Shown in pieces: positions 17,096-26,050 of a DNA stretch of 64,000 nucleotides; positions within the stretch are counted from its first letter, which is position 1, and each line of letters opens with the position of its first letter. Source of the stretch: Rhodospirillales bacterium BBD 1991-14. GTDB taxonomy: Bacteria; Pseudomonadota; Alphaproteobacteria; Kiloniellales; Kiloniellaceae. Location of the stretch: assembly GCA_001657395.1 (NCBI GenBank), contig LYSY01000011.1, positions 106,863 through 170,862 on the forward strand, given 5' to 3'. The notes under the pieces were generated by a model, which was not told the origin of the DNA, ran no database searches, and worked only from the letters and a program-made list of their open reading frames with translations. The translations under genes were made by a program, and so were the position numbers.

Positions 17096-17599
17096 ATGAG
17101 TATCTTTCCGGAGTTCATTACCCGCGATCGTCCGCCGCAGTCGGTGCTGATCCGCCGCCGGGTGTCCGAACGCCAGCTGAACCGGCTGTTGCGCCGGCAT
17201 GCGCTTTATCGGACAGGCGCCCGAGACGGGCGCCGGGCGGTTCTGCTGCGCTGCGACCTTTCAGGCCTGGACCTGAAAGGCGTCGATCTGAGCGGCGCGG
17301 ACATCCTGGAATGCGACTTCAGCGGTGCCGACCTTTCCGGGGCTCAGTTCCAGAACGCCACCTTGGCTGGATGCCGCTTTGAAAACAGCCGCCTGGACGC
17401 AGCCGACCTCTCCGGGGCGGACCTCTCCCGCTCGGACTTCGAAAACGCCGACCTGCGTGGCGCCGACCTGGCCGAGGCAACCCTCTCGGGTGCCCGCTTG
17501 GGCGGGGCCGAGCTTGGAGAAAGCCCTCAAACCGGGCTGCCGACCAACATCGACACACGGCAGCTGGACCGGCTGATGATGCAACTTAAAAGGCAATAG
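17096..17599 (+). CDS. Pentapeptide repeat protein
   Basis: 167 residues. A basic N-terminal part (RRRVSERQLNRLLRRHALY) precedes about eleven A(D/N)LXX-type pentapeptides at residues 48-140, for example LSGADLSRSDFENADLRGAD. These fold into a right-handed quadrilateral beta helix. Some relatives mimic DNA and protect gyrase (Qnr, MfpA); most have no known role. The frame is open to a GTG at 16940, but that would read through the terminator, whereas AGGAGG sits 8 bases before the ATG at 17096. A C-terminal helix (DTRQLDRLMMQLKRQ) ends the protein. Confidence 0.85.
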   Translation: MSIFPEFITRDRPPQSVLIRRRVSERQLNRLLRRHALYRTGARDGRRAVLLRCDLSGLDLKGVDLSGADILECDFSGADLSGAQFQNATLAGCRFENSRLDAADLSGADLSRSDFENADLRGADLAEATLSGARLGGAELGESPQTGLPTNIDTRQLDRLMMQLKRQ

Positions 17600-17749
17600 C
17601 TGTATCAGATCCCCTGTCAGGTGCAGAACCGGGGAAAACCAGGAAAACCTAATGGACGTAATGAGTTCCTGGCTACCGGATGACGCTTCTTTCCGGTTCT
17701 ATTCCTCAACCATGCGGATTATTAACCGCAGGTTTTAATCTCACATCAG

Positions 17750-17778
17750 TTTCCAGTCACTAAATTGTGAGCTACTAT
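17750..17778 (+). promoter_or_regulatory. Putative promoter of the rhodanese-like gene
   Basis: TTTCCA (17750-17755), 17-base spacer, TACTAT (17773-17778), about 27 bases before the ATG at 17805. Matches are 4 of 6 in each box, so this is tentative. The 17600-17800 stretch is AT-rich and otherwise empty. Confidence 0.35.
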
Positions 17779-17804
17779 GGCTTGGTCCATGGGAGTGACT
17801 TGAC

Positions 17805-18224
17805 ATGGTGAGGGCGTTTACTGCCTTGCTTCTGGTATTGGGCATTTCCGCGCAGTCTCAGGCTGCCGAAGAAACGCCCCTGGAGCTGTCTGGCGTCACG
17901 GTGGTCACGGCGGAGCAGCTTCAGCCGATTTTGGATCAGGGCATCTTCATCTACGACCTGCGCAAGAAAGCGTCTTTCGTCGATGGCCATGTGCCCAGCG
18001 CACAGTCAGCCGCTGCCTTTTACGATGCGGCCCGCACGACCCTGGATACCAGCTTCCTCGGCCCGAACAAGTCCGACCGAATTCTCTTCTACAGCCATGG
18101 AACGACGGGCTGGAAGAGTTACTGGGCGGCAAAACGGGCCGTCGAAGCGGGGTATGAAAACGTGATGTGGATGCGCGGCGGATTTGCCGAGTGGGCAGGC
18201 AACGGATTTCCCGTCGCGCGCTGA
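17805..18224 (+). CDS. Periplasmic rhodanese-like protein lacking the catalytic cysteine
   Basis: 139 residues with a signal peptide (VRAFTALLLVLGISAQSQAA, cleavage near residue 21), then one rhodanese fold: FIYDLRKKASFVDGHVPSA is the substrate-side loop and RGGFAEWAGNGFPV the typical ending. Rhodaneses carry a sulfur-accepting Cys at the start of the active-site loop after the FY strand; here the loop reads FYSHGTTGWKSYW with Ser97 in that place, and the protein has no cysteine. It therefore probably binds rather than transfers sulfur, perhaps as a sensor partner for the histidine kinase encoded 62 bases downstream (inference). Confidence 0.85.
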   Translation: MVRAFTALLLVLGISAQSQAAEETPLELSGVTVVTAEQLQPILDQGIFIYDLRKKASFVDGHVPSAQSAAAFYDAARTTLDTSFLGPNKSDRILFYSHGTTGWKSYWAAKRAVEAGYENVMWMRGGFAEWAGNGFPVAR

Positions 18225-18286
18225 ATCCGCATTCTGCTGACGCGGGGGGAGGGATTGCGTCTGTGGCTTGGTAAGAGGGCTCGCGC

Positions 18287-19969
18287 TTGACACGTCGGGC
18301 TCAATGGATCGGATGGTTCGGTAAGATCAGGACCCAGGCTCAGATGGCCATGGTCGTGTTCCTGCTCGTTCTCTTTGCGCAGTTTGCCGCCCTCTCCTAC
18401 GCCCTTCACCGCGACCACGCCCTGATGCAGGGCATCGTCGAAGAGAACGAGTCCTCGCGCAAAGCGATCGACTCCCTCGCCGACAACCTTGCCCTGCTGA
18501 GCTACCGCATCATCGGGGTCAGCGGCGGCATCTACGCAGCCCAGAGCATCGCCTACGAGCTGCCGGGCCTCGGTACCCGGATCATCGAGGGCTGGGACCT
18601 TGTCGACGAACGGCTCTCCGACTTCTCGGACGAGCAGACCAAACGCCGCGCAGCGGTGGCGATCAAAGGCCTGCCGGCGTTCCTGGAGAAGACCCGCAGG
18701 CTGTTCGAAGAGACCGGCCCCCTGCCAACAACCGAAGAACTGGACCGTCTGGAGCGCAATCACGATGAATGGCTCGACTACCGCAGTGCGCTCAACGTCT
18801 TTGCCGACACGGTGCGCAGGCGCGTCGCCGAGCACTCCGCGGACAACTTCCAGGAACTGCAGCGCATCCAGTCGAAGCTGTCCGCCTGGTCGGCGGCGGC
18901 CTTCGCCAGCGGCCTGATCGCCCTTGCGGTAACCTGGTATCTGCTTGTCTTCCGCATCGCCCGTCCGGTCACCAACCTGGTGACGGCGATGCGGCGCATC
19001 GCGACCGGAGAACTCTCCACCGCGGTCCCCAGCCTGAACCGCGCCAACGAAGTCGGCGATATGGCCCGCGCGGTGCAGGTCTTCAAAGCCAAGTCCGTCG
19101 AGAACCAGCGCCTGCACGAAGAAGAGGCCAAGCGCAACGCCGAGTTGGCGATGGCGCGCGACGATGCACAAGCCGCCAACCGGGCGAAGTCGGAGTTCCT
19201 GGCCAACATGAGCCACGAGCTGCGCACACCCCTGAACGCCATCATAGGGTTCTCCGAGATGATGCAGCGGGAACTGCACGGAGGGCTCGGGAACCCGCGC
19301 TACAACGAGTATGTCCAGGACATCCATCATTCAGGCCGGCACCTGCTGGAAATCATCAACGACATACTCGACATCGCTAAGGTTGAATCCGGCAAGCTCG
19401 AGCTGCGGTACGAAACGATCGGCATCGACGACCTGCTGAGTTCCTGCACCCGGCTGATGTCGGAACGCGCTTCCAGCGCCGGCGTGGCCCTGCGGATCGA
19501 GTCCGACACGCCTTCAGCGAAGTTGACCGCCGACAAGACGCGGCTCAGGCAGATCCTTCTGAACCTCGTATCCAATGCCATCAAGTTCACGCCAAGTGGC
19601 GGAACCGTAACGCTAAAATCAAGCAGCCCGACACAGGGCACACGGCAGATCGATGTCATCGACAGCGGCATCGGCATGAGCGGCAAAGAGATTGCGCTGG
19701 CCATGCAGCCGTTCACCCAGATCGATCACGCCATGTCGCGGCGTTTCGAGGGCACCGGGCTCGGGCTGCCGCTGACAAAGGCCCTGGTCGAGCTTCACGA
19801 TGGTGAGCTAAGGTTGAAAAGCGAGCGGGGGGTCGGCACGACGGCGACGGTTGTTCTTCCGGCGTCGGCAGCCGGAGAAGCGACCGGGGACAGCTTGGCG
19901 GACGATGGCCTGGAGGATGTGGACTCGCCGAAACGGGAAGTGGTGCAGATCAGCCGATTTGGACGGTGA
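18287..19969 (+). CDS. Sensor histidine kinase with periplasmic domain and HAMP
   Basis: Inner-membrane two-component kinase, 560 residues. Membrane helix 1 is at about residues 20-40 ([19 protein letters not shown]), then a roughly 160-residue helical periplasmic region, helix 2 near 205-225, HAMP, a short coiled coil, HisKA with His310 in [16 protein letters not shown], and HATPase_c with N box [21 protein letters not shown] and [10 protein letters not shown]. The start is taken as TTG 18287, preceded by AAGAGG; an ATG at 18344 is the alternative. No response regulator is encoded nearby. Its position after the rhodanese-like gene and before the cytochrome gene suggests redox or sulfur sensing. 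Confidence 0.88.
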   Translation: MTRRAQWIGWFGKIRTQAQMAMVVFLLVLFAQFAALSYALHRDHALMQGIVEENESSRKAIDSLADNLALLSYRIIGVSGGIYAAQSIAYELPGLGTRIIEGWDLVDERLSDFSDEQTKRRAAVAIKGLPAFLEKTRRLFEETGPLPTTEELDRLERNHDEWLDYRSALNVFADTVRRRVAEHSADNFQELQRIQSKLSAWSAAAFASGLIALAVTWYLLVFRIARPVTNLVTAMRRIATGELSTAVPSLNRANEVGDMARAVQVFKAKSVENQRLHEEEAKRNAELAMARDDAQAANRAKSEFLANMSHELRTPLNAIIGFSEMMQRELHGGLGNPRYNEYVQDIHHSGRHLLEIINDILDIAKVESGKLELRYETIGIDDLLSSCTRLMSERASSAGVALRIESDTPSAKLTADKTRLRQILLNLVSNAIKFTPSGGTVTLKSSSPTQGTRQIDVIDSGIGMSGKEIALAMQPFTQIDHAMSRRFEGTGLGLPLTKALVELHDGELRLKSERGVGTTATVVLPASAAGEATGDSLADDGLEDVDSPKREVVQISRFGR

Positions 19970-20001
19970 GGCCATAGCGGCCAAGCAGGGGGAGAGCGAG
20001 T

Positions 20002-21681
20002 GTGAAGAAAGTCGGGGCGCCGGGGCCGGCAACCCCTAACGTATGGCAACAGCGCCTGAGAAGCGACTTCGCCACCGCCATCCTCCACTGGGTCATCGTC
20101 GCCCTCTTCCTGCTCAGCCTGGCAACGGGCCTGAGGATTGCCAGTGACGCCCTGGACGCATCCTGGACGTCCGCCATCGCAGCGATCCTGCCGCAGGGCG
20201 ACGTTTACGTGCTTCACATCTGGTCGGCCTGGGCCCTCACCGCCGCCTGCGGCGCCTATATCGTGTTCCTGGCGACCGCCCGGCTGGCGCCCCGGGTGGC
20301 CCTGGATGCCAGCCGCATCAGAGCCCTCGCCTCTCACGACCGCCGCACGCGCTGGCAGTCGATCAACGTGCTGATCTACTGGCTGGCCTTTCTGCTGGTC
20401 GCGGCCGCGACGGTCACCGGCAGCCTCATGTACTTCAATCTGCTTGCAGACAGCCAGGCCCTTGTCACCACGCTCCACCGCATCGCCGCCTGGACCTTGC
20501 TGGCCTATGTGCTGCTGCATATCGTGGCCCAATGGACCATGGCCGGCTGGCGTGGGCTGTTGAAGATCCTGACGCCCCGCCTCGCCTATGCCGCGGCCGC
20601 TTTGGTGGCCCTTGGCGGCGCCGGCGCTCTTGCAGCAGGGGTCTTCACGCTCGACCGCATGACCCTGGAGAGCCTGGTGATCGCCGAGACGGCCGATCCC
20701 CCGCGCCTGGATGGCGACGCAGCCGATGCCGCCTGGCAGGACGCCGTGCCGGTCACGGTCGAAACCCACAAGGGCGCGAACCTGCCGAACGGCACCATTC
20801 CCGTGCGGGTGCGCGGCGTTCACGACGGCGAAAGCGCCTACCTGCTGTTCGAGTGGCCCGATGCGACCCGCAGCCAGAAGCACCTGCCGCTGGAGAAGAC
20901 GGCCCAGGGCTGGCGCGTTCTGCAGACAGCCTTCGACAAGGCCGACGAGAACACCTTCTACGAAGACAAGTTCGCGGTGATGCTGTCACGCGACTCCCGG
21001 CTGGCGGCGCTCAGCACCTCCCACCTCGGCGACCGCCCCCTCAGCGGCCGTCCCGGCGCGAAGGGCGAGCGCGGCCTGCACTACACCACCGACGGCTCGA
21101 TCGTCGACGTCTGGCATTGGAAATCCGTGCGCGTCGGCCCTCTGGGCCAGATCGACGACAATTACTTCGGCCCGCCGCGCAAGGCGCCGGACAATCCCGA
21201 CGCGCGCTACACCGGCGGCTACACCCAGGATCCCAAGACCGGCGGCGGCTTCACGATGAACTGGGAGGCCTTCGATACCGGCACGGTTCAGCCGCGCTGG
21301 CTGCCGCGCTCGCCCGAGGTGCTGGAAGAGCGTCTCGGCAGGGTCTCGCTGGATCCCGACACGGGGGACGAGGGCCTCTGGTGGATGCCCCGCAGCCTTA
21401 TGGTGCCAGCCACGCCGGAGGCCGACGCACAGTTCCCGGTCGGCACGGTGATGCCCAGCGTTATCGTCGAGGAGCCCTTTCAGGGCGATCGCGGCGACGT
21501 CGCCGCCGTCGCCCGCTGGAAGGACGGCTGGTGGCGCATGGAGGTGCGCCGCAAGCTGACGGCGGACTCCGACTATGACGTGACGATCGGCACGGACACC
21601 TATCTCTGGGTCTCGGTTTTCGACCACACCCAGACGCGGCACAGCTTTCATCTGCGGCCGTTGCGGATGGAGCTGCGTTAA
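20002..21681 (+). CDS. Cytochrome b561-type membrane protein fused to ethylbenzene-dehydrogenase-like haem domain
   Basis: 559 residues. The N-terminal part (about residues 22-215) has five membrane helices with histidines suited to bis-His b haem: AILHWVIVAL, VYVLHIWSAW, TTLHRIAAW and VLLHIVAQW. After the helices, from about residue 230, a large periplasmic domain resembles the haem-binding gamma subunit of ethylbenzene/DMSO-reductase-family enzymes (EB_dh, DOMON-like): PPRLDGDAADAAWQDA, VHDGESAYLLFEWPDATRS, VDVWHWKSVR. Such fusions would pass electrons between a periplasmic b haem and the membrane. No molybdenum catalytic subunit is in the window. The start is a GTG at 20002 with GGGGGAG upstream. 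The next gene, a 2Fe-2S flavoprotein, is the probable cytoplasmic partner. Confidence 0.85.
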   Translation: MKKVGAPGPATPNVWQQRLRSDFATAILHWVIVALFLLSLATGLRIASDALDASWTSAIAAILPQGDVYVLHIWSAWALTAACGAYIVFLATARLAPRVALDASRIRALASHDRRTRWQSINVLIYWLAFLLVAAATVTGSLMYFNLLADSQALVTTLHRIAAWTLLAYVLLHIVAQWTMAGWRGLLKILTPRLAYAAAALVALGGAGALAAGVFTLDRMTLESLVIAETADPPRLDGDAADAAWQDAVPVTVETHKGANLPNGTIPVRVRGVHDGESAYLLFEWPDATRSQKHLPLEKTAQGWRVLQTAFDKADENTFYEDKFAVMLSRDSRLAALSTSHLGDRPLSGRPGAKGERGLHYTTDGSIVDVWHWKSVRVGPLGQIDDNYFGPPRKAPDNPDARYTGGYTQDPKTGGGFTMNWEAFDTGTVQPRWLPRSPEVLEERLGRVSLDPDTGDEGLWWMPRSLMVPATPEADAQFPVGTVMPSVIVEEPFQGDRGDVAAVARWKDGWWRMEVRRKLTADSDYDVTIGTDTYLWVSVFDHTQTRHSFHLRPLRMELR

Positions 21682-21714
21682 CAAGCACTGGGGAACAGCG
21701 GGAGAACTGTCGCC

Positions 21715-22893
21715 ATGCCCAGACTGACCATCAGACAGTGGCCGCTGCCGGTGGAAACCGGCCGCGCGACGATCCTGGATGCGGCGCTCTCGTCGGGGGC
21801 GCCCTTCCCGCACGGCTGCCGGACGGGGGAGTGCGGAGCCTGCAAAAGCCTGCTGCTGAGCGGCGAGGTCACGATGTCCCACTACGACCGCGAGGTCCTC
21901 ACCGACACCGAGAAGAACGCCGGCTTCATCCTGGCCTGCCGGGCCAAGCCCCAGTGCGACGTTCATATCGCCTGGCTGGGCGGTTCGGCGACGCTAAGGC
22001 TGCCGATCAGGCGCATGAGCGCCCAGGTCACCAACATCGAACGGGTGAGCCCGACGGTGCGCCGCTTGTACGTCTGGCCCGAGGAGACCCTGGAGTTTGC
22101 TGCCGGCCAGTTCGTCCGCCTGCGCTTTGCGGGCCTTCCCGCCAGGGCCTATTCGATGGCCAGCACGCCGGGCGAGGAAGCGCTGGAGTTTCATGTCCGT
22201 GTGATCCCCGGCGGCGCGGTCAGCGAGCACATCGACAAGGCCCTGCAGGTCGGCGACCGGGTGCAGATCGAAGGGCCCTTCGGAAACGCCCATCTGCGCC
22301 CCGAAGACAGCAGCCCTCTTGTCCTGGTGGCAGGCAGCTCCGGCCTGGCACCGGCCAAGTCGATCATGCGCACCGCCCTGCGCCAACAGCCGGACCGAAG
22401 GGTGCACCTCTACTTCGGCGTCCGCAGCGAAGACCATGTCTACGATGAAAGCGAACTGCAGGTCCTGGTCTCGCGCTACAGGAACCTCAAGGTCGACACC
22501 GTGCTGTCGGAACCGGAAGGGCGCACCCGGCGCCGCACCGGCACGCTCGCGGATGTCGTGGCGCAGGATCTGGTGACCCACACCATGGCGCAGTTCTACA
22601 TGGCCGGCCCGCCGCCGATGGTCAGTGCGGTTTCGAAAGTGGTCACCAATTTCGGTATCCGGCGTGACCAGATCCACGCGGACCCCTTCCATGCCGGCGG
22701 CGCGGCGGAGAGTGCGGAGGAGCCTGACGGCAGCCGCCTGGGCCGCGTCCTTGCCGATCTGCGCGGCCTGCTGCCGCGGCGTGCGAGCAGGAAGACCTCA
22801 GATGCCGGTGGAGCCTCAGGGGATGCCGAGGCCCCCTCACCCGATCAGACTTCGCAAGCTGGGGGTAGGCAGGACCCACAGCCCCCGGCCTGA
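21715..22893 (+). CDS. 2Fe-2S ferredoxin / FAD-NAD(P)H oxidoreductase
   Basis: 392-residue electron-transfer flavoprotein like phenol-hydroxylase or dioxygenase reductases. A plant-type [2Fe-2S] domain comes first with Cys35, Cys40, Cys43 and Cys75 (CRTGECGACKS ... ILACRAKP). A FAD domain follows with RAYSMAS, then a nucleotide domain with VAGSSGLAPAKS and YMAGPPPMV. Beyond residue ~335 there is a 55-residue low-complexity, charged tail (SGDAEAPSPDQTSQ) not usual in the family. It begins 33 bases after the cytochrome-haem gene, so the two probably act together: NAD(P)H to flavin to iron-sulfur to membrane b haem, or the reverse. No oxygenase subunit is nearby. Confidence 0.88.
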   Translation: MPRLTIRQWPLPVETGRATILDAALSSGAPFPHGCRTGECGACKSLLLSGEVTMSHYDREVLTDTEKNAGFILACRAKPQCDVHIAWLGGSATLRLPIRRMSAQVTNIERVSPTVRRLYVWPEETLEFAAGQFVRLRFAGLPARAYSMASTPGEEALEFHVRVIPGGAVSEHIDKALQVGDRVQIEGPFGNAHLRPEDSSPLVLVAGSSGLAPAKSIMRTALRQQPDRRVHLYFGVRSEDHVYDESELQVLVSRYRNLKVDTVLSEPEGRTRRRTGTLADVVAQDLVTHTMAQFYMAGPPPMVSAVSKVVTNFGIRRDQIHADPFHAGGAAESAEEPDGSRLGRVLADLRGLLPRRASRKTSDAGGASGDAEAPSPDQTSQAGGRQDPQPPA

Positions 22894-23112
22894 CACCACA
22901 AAAGGACTGGCAACGCGCCTGCGGCCGTCCGGCTGCCGGCGCGCCATTCACAATCGCAGCTGTATGGTGTTTTTCCGGCGGTGGGCTGGCCGGCACAGGC
23001 GGACCTCGCTTTCGACCGCTCTTTCTGCTTGCTGCCGCTGACTCTGCGCGCTTGCCGGACCAATCTGCCGTGCGAGCCTTGCGCCCCCTTGGGAGGCGTT
23101 AGCCCCGGTGAT

Positions 23113-23189
23113 TGGTCGGGGAGAGAGGATTCGAACCTCCGGCCCCTACGTCCCGAACGTAGTGCTCTACCAGGCTGAGCTACTCCCCG
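23113..23189 (-). tRNA. tRNA-Pro (CGG)
   Basis: 77 nt with CCA encoded. The acceptor stem CGGGGAG pairs with CTCCCCG, the anticodon arm is CTACG-TTCGGGA-CGTAG with anticodon CGG at 23153-23155, and the T arm has GGTTCGAATCC. The D arm AGCTCAGCCTGGTAGAGC is canonical. Confidence 0.96.
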
Positions 23190-23477
23190 GCGCGGCGCGT
23201 TATAGCGGGTCCCCGGACCCAATGCAATCCCGGCCCAATGCAATCCCGGGACGTGCCGCTTGCAGAGGCCGAACCCGACTCCGGCAGGCGGCTTTAACCG
23301 GAGCTTAACGAATCCGAGCCGACTCTGAAATAATCCGGAAAAAAACAGGGTTGACGGACAATCTGCGGTTGGGTCCAGTGCACGACTGTCCCGGCCTCGC
23401 TGGTGGGGCACAGCTTGAAGGGCGCCGTGGGGCAAGCCGTGGAGCGCAAGACCCTTGCCTTTAGGAATGGATGACTG

Positions 23478-24515
23478 ATGAAGCTGTTTTGGAAGGCTGC
23501 CGCAGTCTGGTTTGTCGCCCTGGTGAGCACCCCCCTGGTCATCACCCCTCTGGCGGCGGACCAGTTGTCCCTCTTCCGCATCGGCACCGGCGGGATCGGG
23601 GCGACCTACTATCCCATAGCCGGCCTTGTCGCCCAGGCCATCAGCAACCCGGCAGGCCACTGCGAGCCGGACGAGATCTGTGGCGTTCCCGGCCTGGTGG
23701 CCGTCGCCCAATCCTCCAGCGGTTCCGTCGCCAATGTCCGTGACATCGCCGGCGGCCGCATCGAGTCCGGCTTCGTCCAGTCGGACGTCGCGTTCTGGGC
23801 CTACAGCGGCGTCGGCGCCTTTTCCGAAGAGGGCCGCCAGACCTCCCTGCGGGCGATCGCCAACCTCTATCCGGAATCCTTTCACATCGTGGTGCGCAAG
23901 GACAGCGGCATCGAAACCGTGCGCGACCTCTCGGGACACCGGGTGGCCGTCGACGAGGCCGGCTCCGGCACCCTGGTCGGCGCAAAGCTGGTGCTCGAGG
24001 CCTTTGGGCTCGGCGGCGACGCCATTTCCGTCTCTTACCTGAAGTCGGACGACGCCATCGAGAAGCTCGTGAACGGCGAGCTCGATGCCTTTTTCCTGAT
24101 CGCCGGCTATCCAGCCAAGGTGATCGAATGGGCAAGCGAGCAGACCGCGATCCGCCTGCTGCCGATCGACGGTCCGGAGACCGAGGAACTGGTCAGGCTG
24201 AATCCCTTCCTCCAGACCGACTTCATTCCTGCAGCCACCTACGATGGTATCAGCCAGGTGCCGACCCTGACGGTGGCCGCGCAGTGGGTGACCCGTGACG
24301 ATGTTAGCGACGAGACCATCTACGGCATCCTCGAAGCCTTGTGGCGCAGCGATGCCCGCCGCCTCCTCGACCGCGGCCACGCCCAGGGGCGGGTGATCCG
24401 TCTGGAAACCGCCCTGGAGGGCGTGGGGATTCCTCTGCATGCCGGTGCCCTGCGCTTCTACCGCGACGTCGGGGTCCTTCAGCGCCAGTCGGAGCGGCTC
24501 AAGACCACCAACTGA
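23478..24515 (+). CDS. TAXI family TRAP solute-binding protein (orphan)
   Basis: Periplasmic binding protein, 345 residues, with a signal peptide (AAAVWFVALVSTPLVITPLAA). The TAXI family signature is FRIGTGGIGATYYPIAGLVA, with VAQSSSGSVANVRDIAGG and GFVQSDVAFWAYSG later. TAXI proteins normally feed a fused 4TM/12TM permease; none follows here. Instead a DctP-type operon begins 299 bases on, and a complete TAXI system lies 7 kb away on the other strand (326-residue protein, clearly different sequence). It may share that permease. Two cysteines in the insert HCEPDEICGVPG could form a disulfide. Confidence 0.9.
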   Translation: MKLFWKAAAVWFVALVSTPLVITPLAADQLSLFRIGTGGIGATYYPIAGLVAQAISNPAGHCEPDEICGVPGLVAVAQSSSGSVANVRDIAGGRIESGFVQSDVAFWAYSGVGAFSEEGRQTSLRAIANLYPESFHIVVRKDSGIETVRDLSGHRVAVDEAGSGTLVGAKLVLEAFGLGGDAISVSYLKSDDAIEKLVNGELDAFFLIAGYPAKVIEWASEQTAIRLLPIDGPETEELVRLNPFLQTDFIPAATYDGISQVPTLTVAAQWVTRDDVSDETIYGILEALWRSDARRLLDRGHAQGRVIRLETALEGVGIPLHAGALRFYRDVGVLQRQSERLKTTN

Positions 24516-24814
24516 CCACCAATTGAACAGTGGATCACCGCCCGGACCGGCGCTCGGGCCGCAGCCGTGGCCGGGGCGAATTTTCTCTTGTGTTCAGGGG
24601 CTTTGCAGCGATCGCTTGTAGACAGACAAGTTAATCTCTTTGTCTCGGCTTTGGGCTTGTTCGCGGGGGAGCCTTAAGCTAGCTTCACTTCACTTTGGGA
24701 GGCGCCCTTGTGAGGGACCTGGGCAGCCTTCCGACAGGGGATTTAAGAAGCGATTTAAGAATCATGGCCCGTCACGTCATGGCGGGTGCGAACAGACGGG
24801 AGGACCAAATCGAT

Positions 24815-25876
24815 ATGCGCATCCGCGAAACCTTTACGCACGCCGTCTCGGCGCTGGCCATCGGCGCCCTTGTGGCCTTCACCTGGCCCGCCGACGCCGA
24901 TGCCGAAGACAAGCGCGTCCGCTGGAACATGGGCAGCGCCTTCGGCAGCAAGCTCACCCAGCTCGGCACGCTGGGCGTCAGCCTTTCGGAGAAAGTGGAA
25001 CGCTCCACCGGCGGCAACATCCGGCTGAAGTTTTTCGAGCCGGGCGCCCTGGTGCCGCCGCTCGAGATGTTCGACGCCATCTCGGCCGGCTCGCTGGACG
25101 CGGCCTGGTCGACCCCGGGCTATTGGGTCGGCAAGGACGAGACCTTTGCCATGTTCTCCGCGGTTCCCTTCGGACCGCGCGCCGGCGAGTATCTCGGCTG
25201 GATGTACTATGGCGGCGGCAAGGAGCTGATGGACGAGCTCTACGCCGAGTTCAACATCAAGTCGATCACCTGCGGCGTGATCGCGCCGGAGGCCTCCGGC
25301 TGGTTCCGCAAGGAGATCAATTCGGTCGAGGACATGAAGGGCCTGAAAATGCGCTTCTTCGGTCTCGGCGCGAAGGTCATGGAGAAGATGGGCGTTTCGA
25401 CCCAGCTCCTGGCCGGCGGTGACATCTTCCCGGCTCTGGAGCGCGGGTCCATCGACGCGACCGAGTTCTCCATGCCCGCCATCGACCTGAACCTCGGCTT
25501 CTATCAGGTGGCCAAGCACTACTACTTCCCGGGTTGGCATCAGCAGGCGACGCTGTTCGAGCTGATGATGAACAAGGACAAGTACGACGCGCTCTCCGAG
25601 ACCCAGAAGGCCCAGCTTGAAATGGCCTGCGGCGATAACGTGCGCGAAGGCCTGGCCGAAGGAGAGGCGATCCAGGGTGCGGCGCTGGCCGAACTGCAAA
25701 GCAAGGGCGTGACCATCCACCGCTGGCCGCCGGAGGTCTTGGACACCCTCAACAACGCCTGGACCGAGGTCGCCAACGAACTGGCTGCCGAGAACCCGAA
25801 CTTCAAGAAGGTCTGGGAGTCCTACAGCGCGTTCCGCGAGCAGTACAAGATCTGGGACGAGTTGGGCTACCTGTAA
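24815..25876 (+). CDS. TRAP transporter solute-binding protein, DctP family
   Basis: Periplasmic binding protein of a tripartite ATP-independent importer, 353 residues. The ATG at 24815 has GGGAGG 11 bases upstream and is followed by a signal peptide (HAVSALAIGALVAFTWPADA). The frame extends 40 codons further, but that part lacks protein character. Family features are the helix with FEPGALVPPLEMFDAISAGS and the carboxylate-binding region with MKGLKMRFFGLGAKVMEKMG. The FYQVAKHYYFPGWHQQ section is common to subfamilies for monocarboxylates or sugar acids; the ligand is not identified. It is followed by a strong terminator and then the membrane subunits. Confidence 0.92.
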   Translation: MRIRETFTHAVSALAIGALVAFTWPADADAEDKRVRWNMGSAFGSKLTQLGTLGVSLSEKVERSTGGNIRLKFFEPGALVPPLEMFDAISAGSLDAAWSTPGYWVGKDETFAMFSAVPFGPRAGEYLGWMYYGGGKELMDELYAEFNIKSITCGVIAPEASGWFRKEINSVEDMKGLKMRFFGLGAKVMEKMGVSTQLLAGGDIFPALERGSIDATEFSMPAIDLNLGFYQVAKHYYFPGWHQQATLFELMMNKDKYDALSETQKAQLEMACGDNVREGLAEGEAIQGAALAELQSKGVTIHRWPPEVLDTLNNAWTEVANELAAENPNFKKVWESYSAFREQYKIWDELGYL

Positions 25877-25941
25877 TCCGGACATCAGTTCCGGACGCCC
25901 AGGCGTCCCCCGGCCCGAGGGGTCGGGCCTGGTTTAAACGG

Positions 25942-25982
25942 CGCCGGAGTTCTGGAAAAGGAACTCCGGCGTTGTTTTTTTT
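25942..25982 (+). terminator. Intrinsic terminator between dctP- and dctQ-like genes
   Basis: CGCCGGAGTTC (25942-25952) and GAACTCCGGCG (25961-25971) form a perfect 11-bp stem with an 8-base loop, followed by TTG and eight T residues. It should end most transcripts after the binding-protein gene, with partial read-through into the permease genes. Confidence 0.85.
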
Positions 25983-26050
25983 GAGCAAGGCCGCAAGCCT
26001 CTGCGGCCCGGCCGCGAAAAACTCTAAGCAGCAGAGGGTGGGATGACATC

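Noticed and set aside
16804..17118. 104-codon open frame on the minus strand
   Set aside because: No ribosome-binding site, no family likeness, and it overlaps the promoter, sRNA candidate and terminator on the plus strand.
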